A stretch of DNA of 64,000 nucleotides, taken from contig JAEXUB010000108.1 in assembly GCA_023453125.1 (NCBI GenBank), positions 13,097 to 77,096 of the forward strand. Direction: 5' to 3'. Source of the DNA: Bacteroidota bacterium. Lineage in GTDB: Bacteria; Bacteroidota; Ignavibacteria; Ignavibacteriales; Melioribacteraceae. Both the position numbers and the translations under genes were made by a program. Under the pieces are notes generated by a model. The model did not search any database and was not told where the DNA came from. It worked only from the letters and a program-made list of their open reading frames with translations. Positions 53,992-63,012 of this stretch are shown here, piece by piece; positions within the stretch are counted from its first letter, which is position 1, and every line of letters starts with the position of its first letter.

Positions 53992-55200
53992 CTATGCTAA
54001 AAATTCGGCCGGGACCGAGGTTATTCTTGACACATCTGCAATTCTTTCGGCGACTGAGAAACTCTTAGCACATTCAACAGTACAGCTGCTGCATCCATCG
54101 CAAGGATTGCCTTTAATGCCGAGCGACACCAGTAATTCCTGAGCCTGCGCGGCATTTGCATAGCCGTAGGTATACATATACGCGCGCATTAATTCCGGTA
54201 TGGGAAGGTTTTTGGAACACATCGGGAGGCAGGTCTGGCAAGCCTGACAGTAGAGTCCTTCCGGTTTCTGTTCAAGGTATACAATGTCTGCCTTTTCTGC
54301 ATCGGTCATTGCAAGATCGAAATTAACGCTCATATTCTCTTTTAAATGGTCGAAATTGGTTATGCCGGGAATTGATGTACATACATTCTCATCCTGCATT
54401 ACAAATTTCAAAGCTGCTTTGCAGTTGATTGGCATTTTTCTTTCTTTATCGTGAAATCCACCGGCCATTGTTTTCATTGCCACAATACCAACTCCTGCCT
54501 GGGCGGCTTCTGCGATTGCCTTCTTTACTTCAGCATAATGTGCCTGCTTAAAATTCACCGATGTAAGCACAACTTCAAATATTTTACTTTCTATTACCGC
54601 TCTTATAACCTCCGGCTCGTTCTTATGGGTGGATACTCCTATAAGTTTCGCTTTCCCCTCTTTCTTTGCCCTGGTTACGGCATTTAGAAGCTCAGGGTAA
54701 AGAACTCCATCCCTGTTGCTGAGAGCGTGGACATATAAAATATCTACATAGTCCTTTTTAAGCCTTTTAAGGCTTATATCTAGTCTGTCGAGGAATGCTT
54801 TTTCTGTAGTACCGGGTCCCACTTTACCGCTTCCCCTGTCCATATCTTCCGGCTGCACCTTAGTTGATAGAACTATCGAATCGCGCGGAACATCCTTAAA
54901 AATTTCCCCTATCATCTCCTCGTTCCTGCCGTTCTGGTATCCGTGCGCGGTATCAAAATGAACCATTCCTTCATTATAGGCGGCCTGCAGCAATGCCGGG
55001 CTGTCTGCACGCATAACACCAAAACTCACAATCGGAAGCTCAATACCTGTTTTCCCCAGTTTTCTTCTTATTATCTTCTTATCTTCCTTTGCCGTTGCAG
55101 CTGCAGCTGCCGAAGCAATTGAAGAAGAAAAGATAACTCCCGCACTGCTGAAAATAGTTTTTTGTATAAAATTTCTACGGTTATAGGTATTGCTGCCCAT
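53992..55200 (-). CDS. Tat-exported aldo/keto reductase with ferredoxin-like C-terminus
   Basis: 402 residues. The N-terminus YNRRNFIQKT followed by a hydrophobic segment and an Ala-rich stretch is a twin-arginine signal, so the folded protein is exported with its cofactor. The TIM barrel shows the AKR tetrad: Asp and Tyr in HFDTAHGYQNGRNEEMIG, Lys in VLSTKVQPED and His in ILYVHALSN. The C-terminus has two Cys clusters, CQACQTCLPMC and CDGCSSCTVEC, which could hold two [4Fe-4S] clusters. Electrons therefore probably come from a redox chain rather than only from NADPH. The substrate is unknown. It is the first gene of a run with the DUF6599 protein. Confidence 0.9.
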   Translation of the reverse strand: MGSNTYNRRNFIQKTIFSSAGVIFSSSIASAAAAATAKEDKKIIRRKLGKTGIELPIVSFGVMRADSPALLQAAYNEGMVHFDTAHGYQNGRNEEMIGEIFKDVPRDSIVLSTKVQPEDMDRGSGKVGPGTTEKAFLDRLDISLKRLKKDYVDILYVHALSNRDGVLYPELLNAVTRAKKEGKAKLIGVSTHKNEPEVIRAVIESKIFEVVLTSVNFKQAHYAEVKKAIAEAAQAGVGIVAMKTMAGGFHDKERKMPINCKAALKFVMQDENVCTSIPGITNFDHLKENMSVNFDLAMTDAEKADIVYLEQKPEGLYCQACQTCLPMCSKNLPIPELMRAYMYTYGYANAAQAQELLVSLGIKGNPCDGCSSCTVECAKSFSVAERIADVSRITSVPAEFLA

Positions 55201-55324
55201 ATTGCGCTCCCGATTTTTTAATAAATCATACTATAGAGGAAATAATTGTTAAAAATAGAATTTTTTTCGTTTAATGGAAACAGAGCAGTAAGATTTTGGA
55301 AGGGGGCACTCTTTAAGTTTGAAA

Positions 55325-55364
55325 CAAAAAACGCGCTGAAAGGATATTGCATCCTTTTAGCGCG
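55325..55364 (-). terminator. Terminator after the bacterioferritin-like gene
   Basis: A 14-bp stem with one wobble (55332-55345 with 55351-55364, CGCGCTGAAAGGAT/ATCCTTTTAGCGCG) is followed by a run of Ts on the minus strand. It lies about 30 bases after the stop at 55397. Confidence 0.85.
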
Positions 55365-55396
55365 CCGTAAAAATTCAATTCATATTTGTATATAGA

Positions 55397-55900
55397 TTAG
55401 GCCTGAGGAGGCATTGGCATTCCGGCGGCTTTGCTTCTTTCCATTGACTGGAGAGCCAGATACTGATCGCCGTAATTCTGAAGGTTTTCCATTTCTTTAT
55501 CAAATTGGTCAAAATGTCTTTCTTCATCTTCAACCAAAAGCTCAAACAGTTTTTTTGTAGCAGAATCTGCATTCTGTGCGCATTCGTTAGCCCACATATT
55601 GTAATCGTTGGCGCTGCTTGTTTCCATCTGCGCGGCAATCTCCAGCATCTGCTTAACATCGTGAATTTTATTTACACTGTGCGAAGCCACAAGTTCAACT
55701 TCCCCTTTAAGGAATAAAATTCTATCGGCCAGTTTTTCAATATGAATCATCTCTTCAATTGCAGTCCGTTTAAATAAATTGGCAAGCAGTACAAATCCCT
55801 GATCGTCGCAATGAAAATGAAAATACATATACTGATGCACCGCGCTCAATTCATCGGCTACTGCCTTGTTCAATAATTCAATACTCTTTACTTTTTTCAT
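55397..55900 (-). CDS. bfr: Bacterioferritin-like diiron protein
   Basis: 167 residues from the ATG at 55898-55900, with GGAGG five bases upstream; an earlier in-frame start six codons upstream is less likely. The four-helix bundle has diiron ligands Glu17 (DELSAVHQY), Glu50 and His53 (EEMIHIEKLADRI), Glu93 and Glu126 with His129 (EDEERHF). Met51 is at the place of the bacterioferritin heme ligand. It oxidises and stores iron or protects against oxygen, useful beside the Fe-S-rich enzymes of this organism. A C-terminal extension of about 15 residues (MERSKAAGMPMPPQ) is unusual. It is monocistronic with its own terminator. Confidence 0.9.
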   Translation of the reverse strand: MKKVKSIELLNKAVADELSAVHQYMYFHFHCDDQGFVLLANLFKRTAIEEMIHIEKLADRILFLKGEVELVASHSVNKIHDVKQMLEIAAQMETSSANDYNMWANECAQNADSATKKLFELLVEDEERHFDQFDKEMENLQNYGDQYLALQSMERSKAAGMPMPPQA

Positions 55901-56076
55901 TTTTCCTCCGTCCTTCAATCATTTTAATAAGATAATAAAAATATTGCTTCAATTTACAAAAAAGAGAATCAAAGCAGAAGAAGCATCAGCGGTAATAAAT
56001 GAATAAACCGGGCATAAAATACAGATTTGAATTATTACCTCTTCTGCGTTAAATTTAAACTTTATTTAATAAATTA

Positions 56077-56091
56077 CTGCCTTAAAGGCAG
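56077..56091 (+). promoter_or_regulatory. Hairpin next to the ribosome-binding site of the uridine-kinase fusion
   Basis: CTGCCTT (56077-56083) and AAGGCAG (56085-56091) form a 7-bp perfect inverted repeat that touches the GGGAG ribosome-binding site (56091-56095) ahead of the ATG at 56101. It could act in translation control or as an operator. Confidence 0.35.
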
Positions 56092-56100
56092 GGAGAAGTT

Positions 56101-57444
56101 ATGCATAAGTTCAAAAATGTAATTAAAAGGAGCGGTGCAATAGTTCCCTTTAATCCGGATCGTATTGCAAATGTTATTTACCGCGCTGCTGTTTCAGTCG
56201 GCGGAAGGGATAAAGAAAAAGCACAGGAACTGGCACAGAAAGTAATTAAGATGATGAATGAAACTATGCCGGAAGGACATACTCCGCACGTAGAGGAAAT
56301 TCAGGATATAGTAGAAAAAGTGCTTATTGAAAACGGACACGCTAAAGTAGCCAAGGAGTTCATTTTATACAGGGATAAAGCCGCCCAGCGCCGCCGCGAA
56401 GACAGCCGCCATTTCTCAAAGCCAAATGAACTTATACCATGGAAAAAAGTATGGCGCTCGCTCGACTGGGCTGTGTCTCACGATCTGAATTCTGTAGAAA
56501 AGATAAATGCACGCATAAAGAAAGGGGAATTCCCGCAGATAGTTCACGAAGCGGAATCGTTTTATGAAAACCAGCTTGACACCGCAGCAGAATTAATTAA
56601 AGAAAGAAGCTCCGAACTTAAAATGGTTATGGTCTCGGGCCCTTCATCATCAGGCAAGACCACTACTACCCTAAAGCTGGAACAGAGGCTTAATAAAATG
56701 GGAATGAGCTTTGTGCCTCTAATTGTTGATAATTATTTCTACGATCTTGAAATGCATCCCAAAGACGAATTCGGCGACTACGATTTCGAAACGCCGCAGG
56801 CGTTGGACCTCCAGCTTATTAATGATCATCTTAAAAGACTCGCTGCCGGCGAAGAAGTAAAAATTCCTTATTACGATTTCAAAACCGGGAAACGGTTCCT
56901 TGACAGCAGCCCTCTTCAGCTTCACGAAAATGAAGTACTCCTTATAGACAGCCTTCACGGTTTATATCCAGAATTCAGCAAAGAAATTCCGGCATCGCAG
57001 AAATTTAAACTCTATCTCGAACCTCTTCTCCAGATGAAAATGCCCGACGGGCAGTATATACGCTGGACTGATTTACGTCTGATCAGAAGAATGCTCAGGG
57101 ATTCGGTTCACAGGGCATACAATCCGGAACAGACTCTTCTTCACTGGCATTATGTACGTTCTTCCGAAAAAAGGACCATCCTTCCCTATAGCGGGACAGC
57201 AGACTATATTGTAAATACCTCAATGGCATACGAAGTGCCTATCTACCGCCCGAAACTTCTTAAATCGTTCCAGGAGTGGGCAGTAAAATATAAAGGTGAT
57301 CCGCTCCGCGAGGATGCATTTGTAAGGGCTGAACGAGTGATGAGAATGCTTGAGGCTATTGAGCCGATGGATGACGATTCTTCAATTCCGGGGGATTCCG
57401 TACTCCGGGAATTTATCGGCGGAAGCATTTTGGATTATCATTAA
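56101..57444 (+). CDS. ATP-cone / uridine-kinase-like fusion protein
   Basis: 447 residues. Residues 1-95 are an ATP-cone (KFKNVIKRSGAIVPFNPDRIANVIYRAA in parts, then EFILYRDKAA), the allosteric ATP/dATP domain of ribonucleotide reductases. After an 80-residue linker comes a uridine-kinase/phosphoribulokinase-type P-loop kinase (Walker A GPSSSGKTTTT at 180-190, VDNYFYDLE, YYDFKTGKR, LIDSLHGLYPE). It probably phosphorylates a nucleoside, possibly uridine, with activity adjusted by purine nucleotides; this is inference. It starts after a GGGAG ribosome-binding site and is followed by a terminator shared with the convergent hydrolase gene. Confidence 0.88.
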   Translation: MHKFKNVIKRSGAIVPFNPDRIANVIYRAAVSVGGRDKEKAQELAQKVIKMMNETMPEGHTPHVEEIQDIVEKVLIENGHAKVAKEFILYRDKAAQRRREDSRHFSKPNELIPWKKVWRSLDWAVSHDLNSVEKINARIKKGEFPQIVHEAESFYENQLDTAAELIKERSSELKMVMVSGPSSSGKTTTTLKLEQRLNKMGMSFVPLIVDNYFYDLEMHPKDEFGDYDFETPQALDLQLINDHLKRLAAGEEVKIPYYDFKTGKRFLDSSPLQLHENEVLLIDSLHGLYPEFSKEIPASQKFKLYLEPLLQMKMPDGQYIRWTDLRLIRRMLRDSVHRAYNPEQTLLHWHYVRSSEKRTILPYSGTADYIVNTSMAYEVPIYRPKLLKSFQEWAVKYKGDPLREDAFVRAERVMRMLEAIEPMDDDSSIPGDSVLREFIGGSILDYH

Positions 57445-57460
57445 ATTAATAAAGACAAAT

Positions 57461-57486
57461 AAAAAGGGGGCCTAAGCCCCTTTTTT
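57461..57486. terminator. Bidirectional terminator
   Basis: GGGGC (57467-57471) pairs with GCCCC (57476-57480), extended by A/T pairs to form a stem with flanking A and T runs. It lies between the uridine-kinase fusion and the convergent alpha/beta hydrolase. Confidence 0.8.
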
Positions 57487-57489
57487 ATT

Positions 57490-58365
57490 TTAAACACCAT
57501 AGAACTTGATTATCTCTTCAGCAATTTCTTTCACCTTTTCAAACTGAAGAAAGTGACCGCATTCATCAAGCAGCAGAAGGCTTGCACAGGGAAATTTTGC
57601 AGCTGCCTCTCTTGCCAGGTCTGCCCCCTTAATATTCCCGTGCAGCACAGGCTGGGGAATGAATTTATCATTTAGTCCATAGACAATAAGAGTTTTCTGC
57701 TTAATTTCCGCTAGCCTGCCGGCAACAGGTTCTTCAAGCAGGCTTCTGAAAGAATTTGCAACCACAGTGCAGTAGTCGTTAAAATTTTTCCAGTTCCGCA
57801 TCAGTTTTCTATCTTCAATCATCCGGTCAGCGTCACCGGTCATTCTGAAAAAATTGATTGAGAAATTATACTCAATCTGCTTGTCGGTTGCTGAGGCATA
57901 GTATTGGGGAGAATTGTTTTTGAGAAGCCTTCCCTTTTCATTTTCTGTAAAGGTCTCAAAACCCGCAGGGGCGAGAAGGACCAGCCCTTCAATTATTGAA
58001 GGATATTTCAACGCCGTGGTCATTGCCACCTGTCCCCCCATTGAGTGTCCTACTAAAGAAACTCGTGATAGGTTCAGTTTTTTAATAAACGATTCAATAA
58101 CATCGGCATAAAATGCCATAGAGCCGGAATGAACGCCGGAAGATGATTTGGCGTATCCCGGCAGATCTATGGCTATGCATCGGAATTTTTCTTTTATGAG
58201 GGGAATCAATTTCATCCAGGCCGGAATATAACTCGAAAGCCCGTGAATCATCAATAAGGTGTTGCCCTCTTTAACTTCTCCCGAATCGTAATAGGCAACC
58301 GATATTCCGCCGTCAATTTGAACGGCGGAATATTCGAAATCATATTTAAGCTCGGGGAATTGCAT
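57490..58365 (-). CDS. Cytoplasmic alpha/beta hydrolase
   Basis: 291 residues. Catalytic triad: Ser108 in GHSMGGQ, Asp in IVYGLNDKFIP and His in ECGHFLQFEK; the oxyanion motif is MIHGLSS. There is no signal peptide. It resembles the esterase/MhpC-like branch, so it may hydrolyse an ester or carbon-carbon bond. It lies two bases after a paralogous lipoprotein hydrolase and is the last gene of the six-gene minus-strand run, suggesting that an ester enters and is processed in two places. The substrate is unknown. Confidence 0.9.
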   Translation of the reverse strand: MQFPELKYDFEYSAVQIDGGISVAYYDSGEVKEGNTLLMIHGLSSYIPAWMKLIPLIKEKFRCIAIDLPGYAKSSSGVHSGSMAFYADVIESFIKKLNLSRVSLVGHSMGGQVAMTTALKYPSIIEGLVLLAPAGFETFTENEKGRLLKNNSPQYYASATDKQIEYNFSINFFRMTGDADRMIEDRKLMRNWKNFNDYCTVVANSFRSLLEEPVAGRLAEIKQKTLIVYGLNDKFIPQPVLHGNIKGADLAREAAAKFPCASLLLLDECGHFLQFEKVKEIAEEIIKFYGV

Positions 58366-58367
58366 AA

Positions 58368-59309
58368 TTATTTCAGGAAACCGAGAATAGCAGATGTAAA
58401 TTCTTCCGGCTTTTCAATCTGGAGCATATGGCCGCAGTTGTCAATTTCGTGCAGCTTGCAGTTGGGAATCTGTTCTGCGCCCCACTTGAATAAATCTGAA
58501 GTGAAACCGGGATTTAAATAAGGATTTGGAATGAGACCGTCATATCTGCCGTAAACAATAAGAGTAGGAGTTTTTATATTCTTTATCTTATCGAATGTCG
58601 GTTCATCAAGCATTGCGTTGACGCAGCGGACAACAGTATAAGTAAACTCGTCAAAGTCCTTTGCATTAATCATTCTAACTCTCTCTTCAACCATCCATTC
58701 CCATTTGTCATCCCAGGAATAGAAGTTACTTGCCAGGTTTCGCCTGATTCCTTCTTCGGTAGTGGTCTTTACTCCTTTCTTTGTCATAACGCTTCTAAGC
58801 CAGTCCCCCTGCCCCTGCAAGAATTCTTCAACACCTGCCGGAGATGCGAGTACAAGCTTATCCAATTTATCGGGATACATAAGAGCAAATTTAATTCCTA
58901 TCTGTCCCCCCATTGAATGCCCGACCAGAGTGAACTTATCAATTTTAAGTTCATCTGTGAGACGTTTAATCTGCTCTGCATAGAATGAGATTGAGTAAGG
59001 ATAGGCTCCCTTGCCCGATTTACCGTAGCCGGGAAGGTCAACTGCAATAACGCGGTATTGTTTTGAGAGTTCCGGAATTGCATAACGCCAGAAACCCGCA
59101 TTGCTTGCCAGTCCGTGTATAAGTATAATTGTCTTATCCCCCTTGCCTTCATCAATATATGCAATAGAAGGATTTTGAAGCGCGGTTTTAGCAGGATATG
59201 AATAATTTATATCCTTGAATTCGACCGGGGGAAGATTTGTATAGAGAAATCCCGAGCAGCCGCCAAGCAGGAATAAGGGAAGTAATAATAATAGATATAA
59301 TTTTTTCAT
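58368..59309 (-). CDS. Alpha/beta hydrolase lipoprotein
   Basis: 313 residues with a lipoprotein signal (MKKLYLLLLLPLFLLGGC, Cys18). The alpha/beta fold has LIHGLASNAGFW, Ser132 in GHSMGGQIG, Asp in IVYGRYDGLIP and His in NCGHMLQIEKP. It is clearly paralogous to the next gene (same GHSMGGQ, DLPGYGKS and CGHxLQxEK motifs), which lacks the signal, so a duplication created extracytoplasmic and cytoplasmic versions. It probably hydrolyses a lipophilic ester at a membrane surface. Confidence 0.92.
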   Translation of the reverse strand: MKKLYLLLLLPLFLLGGCSGFLYTNLPPVEFKDINYSYPAKTALQNPSIAYIDEGKGDKTIILIHGLASNAGFWRYAIPELSKQYRVIAVDLPGYGKSGKGAYPYSISFYAEQIKRLTDELKIDKFTLVGHSMGGQIGIKFALMYPDKLDKLVLASPAGVEEFLQGQGDWLRSVMTKKGVKTTTEEGIRRNLASNFYSWDDKWEWMVEERVRMINAKDFDEFTYTVVRCVNAMLDEPTFDKIKNIKTPTLIVYGRYDGLIPNPYLNPGFTSDLFKWGAEQIPNCKLHEIDNCGHMLQIEKPEEFTSAILGFLK

Positions 59310-59318
59310 TGTGTCCTC

Positions 59319-60881
59319 CTAAAACATTAACCAGCTAAGAGATGTAAAAATAACCCAGGGATCTTTTGGGCGCTGTTTATCGTAAGTGGTGTTGGGCGAA
59401 TTATAGAAATCACCAAGCTTCAAATAGCCGGCACTTAATCCGAAGGTAAGGTACGTCTTTATATTATACTTCAGTTCAAGGTTAACTTCGGAACCTATAT
59501 ATGCTGATCCTCCTTTAGGAGTAACATTTGAAAAAGCAGTAGCAAATCCTACCTTGCCGCTGAATTTGTTGGGGATAAAATCCTTCATAAAAGTAACAAA
59601 TCCGGCCGTTACTCCGTAACCGAGGTTGGCAATATCGTGAACTGCAGAGTAATATCTGTTAACAACCTGTGCATCGGGGAAAAGAAGGAGGGCTCTGTGC
59701 GAACTGTAAATGCCTGTGGGGGATCCCCATATATTACCGGTCAATACGCTGTTTACTTTTTTATCGTCAACACCGTTGTTATCCCCTGTTGTAAAGAGCC
59801 CTTCTACAGATACTTTATCGTTGGCAGTCATACCATATTTATAAGAAAGCATTAAGTTGCCAGCGACTCCGAAAATATCAGCAAATTTGTTTTTTGCTTC
59901 CGAAGCAGATACTGTATCGATAGTACCGAGATTAGCCATTACGTATGCATCTGCCCACCATCTGCCGGCCAGAAAATCCCTGTTGTATGAAGCGTGGGTA
60001 CCAACCCAGAATATGTCTGCCTGGTAGCGCTGAGTTGGAAGATTAAGCCTTACTGCTCCGTTATATTCTGCAAGCTGGCTGTTAAGTCCCTGCCCCAGAA
60101 TAGAGATACCTCCGCTGTTCTTCCCTCTGTCATACACGTACCAGATATTTCCGCCTACTTCCAAAAGAGGAGAAATGCGGGATTCAACATCGGCCATCCA
60201 GAGGGAAACGTCGTCATCAATCTGTATAATGTTTTCATACAGCTGGTAATAACCGAATCTTCCCTGTGTGGTTTTGTTGATGTTTCCAAAGAGGCTTATG
60301 CCTACTCCCTGTGTGCCCCAGTAGCTTAATTTATATGCGCTTGTCTGGGCAGTGCTAAGTGCAGCTATGTTCGGATCCCTAACGTTATCGAAAATTCTCT
60401 GGAGCCCGATAACGAGATTCCATTCTGCATCTTTAGGTTTAATTTCTACGTTTGCAAGGAGTGTCTGAAGGTTTACCTGTCCGGCATTAATACCCCCTCC
60501 TGCATTTCCCCCTACTCCGTATGCATTGTCACCCCAGGTCATATCAATCTTAAATAAACTCCTGAAGGTTGCTACTCCGTCCAGAATCTGCGGGGTATAA
60601 ATGAACATAGGAACAAATCGCTGTTCAAAATAGAGGGCTGTCTGATCGTGCGTGTCGGTTGTGTTTAACCCGAATAACCGCCCTATAATCTGTCCGCGCA
60701 ATAATTCATTTGTGGGAGCAATATTAGAGGCAGTGCCGCGCGAGAACCAGTAGCCGATAAATTTTAATTCCGGCGCTTTCTGATCCGGAATCCTTTTCGA
60801 TTCATCGGGCAGATTCTGCGCCGATATAACCGAAAATGAGAATACTAATAAAAGAAAGGCGTTTATGAATGTTTTTTTCAT
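59319..60881 (-). CDS. Outer-membrane beta-barrel protein, porin-like
   Basis: 520 residues from the ATG four codons after a TTG, with GGAG six bases upstream. A signal peptide (about 1-21, ending VISAQ) precedes a barrel rich in alternating hydrophobic strands (FIGYWFSRG, AEWNLVIGLQRIF, LMLSYKYGMTA) and ends in SLSWLMF with the terminal Phe typical for outer-membrane insertion. Its size fits a 16-18-strand substrate channel such as alginate-export or aromatic-acid porins, but no family is certain. It lies between the lipoprotein and the hydrolase genes and would bring the operon's substrate across the outer membrane. Confidence 0.8.
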   Translation of the reverse strand: MKKTFINAFLLLVFSFSVISAQNLPDESKRIPDQKAPELKFIGYWFSRGTASNIAPTNELLRGQIIGRLFGLNTTDTHDQTALYFEQRFVPMFIYTPQILDGVATFRSLFKIDMTWGDNAYGVGGNAGGGINAGQVNLQTLLANVEIKPKDAEWNLVIGLQRIFDNVRDPNIAALSTAQTSAYKLSYWGTQGVGISLFGNINKTTQGRFGYYQLYENIIQIDDDVSLWMADVESRISPLLEVGGNIWYVYDRGKNSGGISILGQGLNSQLAEYNGAVRLNLPTQRYQADIFWVGTHASYNRDFLAGRWWADAYVMANLGTIDTVSASEAKNKFADIFGVAGNLMLSYKYGMTANDKVSVEGLFTTGDNNGVDDKKVNSVLTGNIWGSPTGIYSSHRALLLFPDAQVVNRYYSAVHDIANLGYGVTAGFVTFMKDFIPNKFSGKVGFATAFSNVTPKGGSAYIGSEVNLELKYNIKTYLTFGLSAGYLKLGDFYNSPNTTYDKQRPKDPWVIFTSLSWLMF

Positions 60882-60909
60882 TTTTTTCTCCAATACGGTT
60901 GCAAATTAA

Positions 60910-60932
60910 GAGGGAGTTTATTCAACCCCCTC
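60910..60932 (-). terminator. Intercistronic hairpin between lipoprotein and porin genes
   Basis: GAGGGAGTT (60910-60918) pairs with AACCCCCTC (60924-60932), 9 bp with one wobble. Only a short T-rich stretch follows on the minus strand. It may act as partial terminator or as mRNA stabiliser. Confidence 0.35.
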
Positions 60933-60945
60933 CTTTAAATCTGCA

Positions 60946-61485
60946 TTATTGCTGTTTTACATATTTCTGAATATAGATATTGTATTTTGTGCCTGCAATT
61001 GTTGTGCTGCCGAAACCGCCTGCTGCTGTTGGTGCCGATACACCATTAATAGCCGGAGTTGTCTGGATTACTTCATAAGTCATTGCGCTTGCATTAATTG
61101 CATAAATACCTGTTGCTGTTACTGCGGCAGGAGAGCTCTGGCTTGCAACAATATTATAGATTGTCTTGCCTGTTGTTCCTGTTGTTGTAAGAGCATCGGT
61201 ATAAGTAGTTGAAGAGTTGGTGTAAGTTCCGGTTAATGTAGTCGTAACATTGTTAACATCTGTCTGAACTACTGAGTAGGTCTTGTCGGCTCTGAATGTA
61301 GCGGTGATTGACCTTACATTGAGAGGAGCGGCATAGAGACCCGGAGCAAGATTGGCGCCTGAAGAAACCCAGACTCCTACGATAGGATCAACGGTTGTTT
61401 CCGGACCGGTTGAAGTATCATCGCTTTTGCACGATGTTAAAAAGAATGTTCCTGCAGCAAGAACGAGTAATAACAGCTTTTTCAT
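60946..61485 (-). CDS. Thr/Ser-rich lipoprotein, lipocalin-like
   Basis: 179 residues with lipoprotein signal MKKLLLLVLAAGTFFLTSC (Cys19). The mature part begins with a polar linker and DPIVGVWVSSG, the typical start of a lipocalin-like domain, followed by beta strands with many Thr and Ser (TFRADKTYSVVQ, GTYTNSSTTYTDAL). There is no recognisable catalytic motif. Lying between acyl-CoA ligase and porin genes, it may bind the lipophilic substrate in the periplasm. Its exact family is unsure. Confidence 0.8.
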   Translation of the reverse strand: MKKLLLLVLAAGTFFLTSCKSDDTSTGPETTVDPIVGVWVSSGANLAPGLYAAPLNVRSITATFRADKTYSVVQTDVNNVTTTLTGTYTNSSTTYTDALTTTGTTGKTIYNIVASQSSPAAVTATGIYAINASAMTYEVIQTTPAINGVSAPTAAGGFGSTTIAGTKYNIYIQKYVKQQ

Positions 61486-61506
61486 ATAGCCTCCTTTGTG
61501 ATTAGT

Positions 61507-63012
61507 TTATTTGTTTGAATAAATATTGAATAATTTCTTTCTATCTGTTTTGCCTGCCTCATTTTTCGGAATTTCATCAAGTAAGAAGAAGTGTTTTGGA
61601 ATTTTATATTTTGCGAGCCCTTCAAGGCAGAATTTCTGAAGCTCATCAATATTTGATTTTTCATCTTCTTCAAGTTTTATGAATGCCGCACCTACTTCTC
61701 CCCATTTGGCATCCTCAACGCCAATAACAGCGGCCTCTTTAATGCATTTATTTGTAAGCAGGAACCGTTCAATTTCGGCGGGATAAACATTTTCGCCCCC
61801 GCTAATGAACATATTCTTCTTTCTGTCCACTACATAAAAATATCCTTCTTCATCTTTAAGAACCATATCGCCGGTATGGAACCATCCGTCTGTTATACTC
61901 TTAGCTGTTTCTTCCGGTTTTCTCCAATAACCGGGAGTAACCACAGGGGATTTAAGCCAGAGTTCTCCGACCTCATTGGTACCGAGCTCTTTATTATCCC
62001 CATTCATAATTTTGACATCGAAATAGAAATTGGGAAAACCGATAGAGCCTTTTTTACGTATTGCATCGTCATGATGAAGAGAGAATACATTGGGCCCTAC
62101 TTCAGTAAGCCCGTACCCCTGACGTATATAAACTCCCTTGTTATGCCATATATTAATAAGAGGAATAGGCATAGGCGCGCCTCCGACAATCGCATAGCGT
62201 ACTGTTGAAAGGTCTGCCTTTTCAAATAATTGAGAATCGGCCATCATCTGGAGCATTGTCGGCACTCCGAATAGGATTGTTGCCTTCTCCTCCTCCATCA
62301 ACTTCAATATCAGGTCGGCATCAAATTTTGAAAGCAATGTGTGTGATGCGCCGTGATGAACAAATGGGGTAAAAAGCACATTCCAGCCCCCCGTATGGAA
62401 AAATGGGGCAAAGCTCTGGGTATGGTCCCCCGTTGTAAGATCGAGACGCAATGCCGTGTTTATTGAATTCCAGAAGAGCATTCTGTGATTTATAATTGCC
62501 CCCTTGGAAAGTCCCGTTGTTCCTGCCGTATATAAAATCATAACCGGGTCTTCCCAGTCATGGATTACTTTAGGAGCAGAAATATTAGTGACGCTTTTCT
62601 CAAGAAACGATGTAATGCTTTCTACCTTTATTTTTTCTTTTATCGCGCCAAGCGTTTCAAGTTTTTTAATTTCTTCTGCATATTCTTCTTCATAGAAAAA
62701 TACCTTTGGTTCAGCATCTTTAATTAAAACATCAAGTTCTCTGGGAGTAAGCCTGAAATTGAGAGGCACAAGAATAGTACCCGCCTTAATGCAGGCGAAA
62801 AACAGGAGCACATATTCAGCCCTGTTCTTTGAATAAACCGCAATCCGATCCCCTTTAACCGCTTTCAATTCATCAATAAAATAATTAGCCAGACTGTTGG
62901 CCCTTTCGTTAAAATCGGAATAGGACCATTCCATATTTCTGTGATACTCTCTCAGCATCATTCTTTTGGGAGTATACCGGGCCCATTTTGAAAGCCAATC
63001 AAACTGTTCCAT
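61507..63012 (-). CDS. Acyl-CoA synthetase (AMP-binding, FadD-like)
   Basis: 501 residues from the ATG at 63010-63012, which has a GGAGAAG ribosome-binding site and overlaps the MFS gene by 14 bases; earlier in-frame starts are unlikely. The adenylate-forming motifs are all present: P-loop MILYTAGTTGLSKGAI, YGLTEVGP, GWFHTGDM, DRKKNMFISGGENVYPAEIE and the catalytic Lys in NEAGKTDRKKL. It joins a carboxylic acid to CoA via an acyl-adenylate, in the cytoplasm. It resembles medium- or long-chain and aromatic-acid ligases. In this operon it would activate the acid freed by the hydrolases. Confidence 0.94.
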   Translation of the reverse strand: MEQFDWLSKWARYTPKRMMLREYHRNMEWSYSDFNERANSLANYFIDELKAVKGDRIAVYSKNRAEYVLLFFACIKAGTILVPLNFRLTPRELDVLIKDAEPKVFFYEEEYAEEIKKLETLGAIKEKIKVESITSFLEKSVTNISAPKVIHDWEDPVMILYTAGTTGLSKGAIINHRMLFWNSINTALRLDLTTGDHTQSFAPFFHTGGWNVLFTPFVHHGASHTLLSKFDADLILKLMEEEKATILFGVPTMLQMMADSQLFEKADLSTVRYAIVGGAPMPIPLINIWHNKGVYIRQGYGLTEVGPNVFSLHHDDAIRKKGSIGFPNFYFDVKIMNGDNKELGTNEVGELWLKSPVVTPGYWRKPEETAKSITDGWFHTGDMVLKDEEGYFYVVDRKKNMFISGGENVYPAEIERFLLTNKCIKEAAVIGVEDAKWGEVGAAFIKLEEDEKSNIDELQKFCLEGLAKYKIPKHFFLLDEIPKNEAGKTDRKKLFNIYSNK

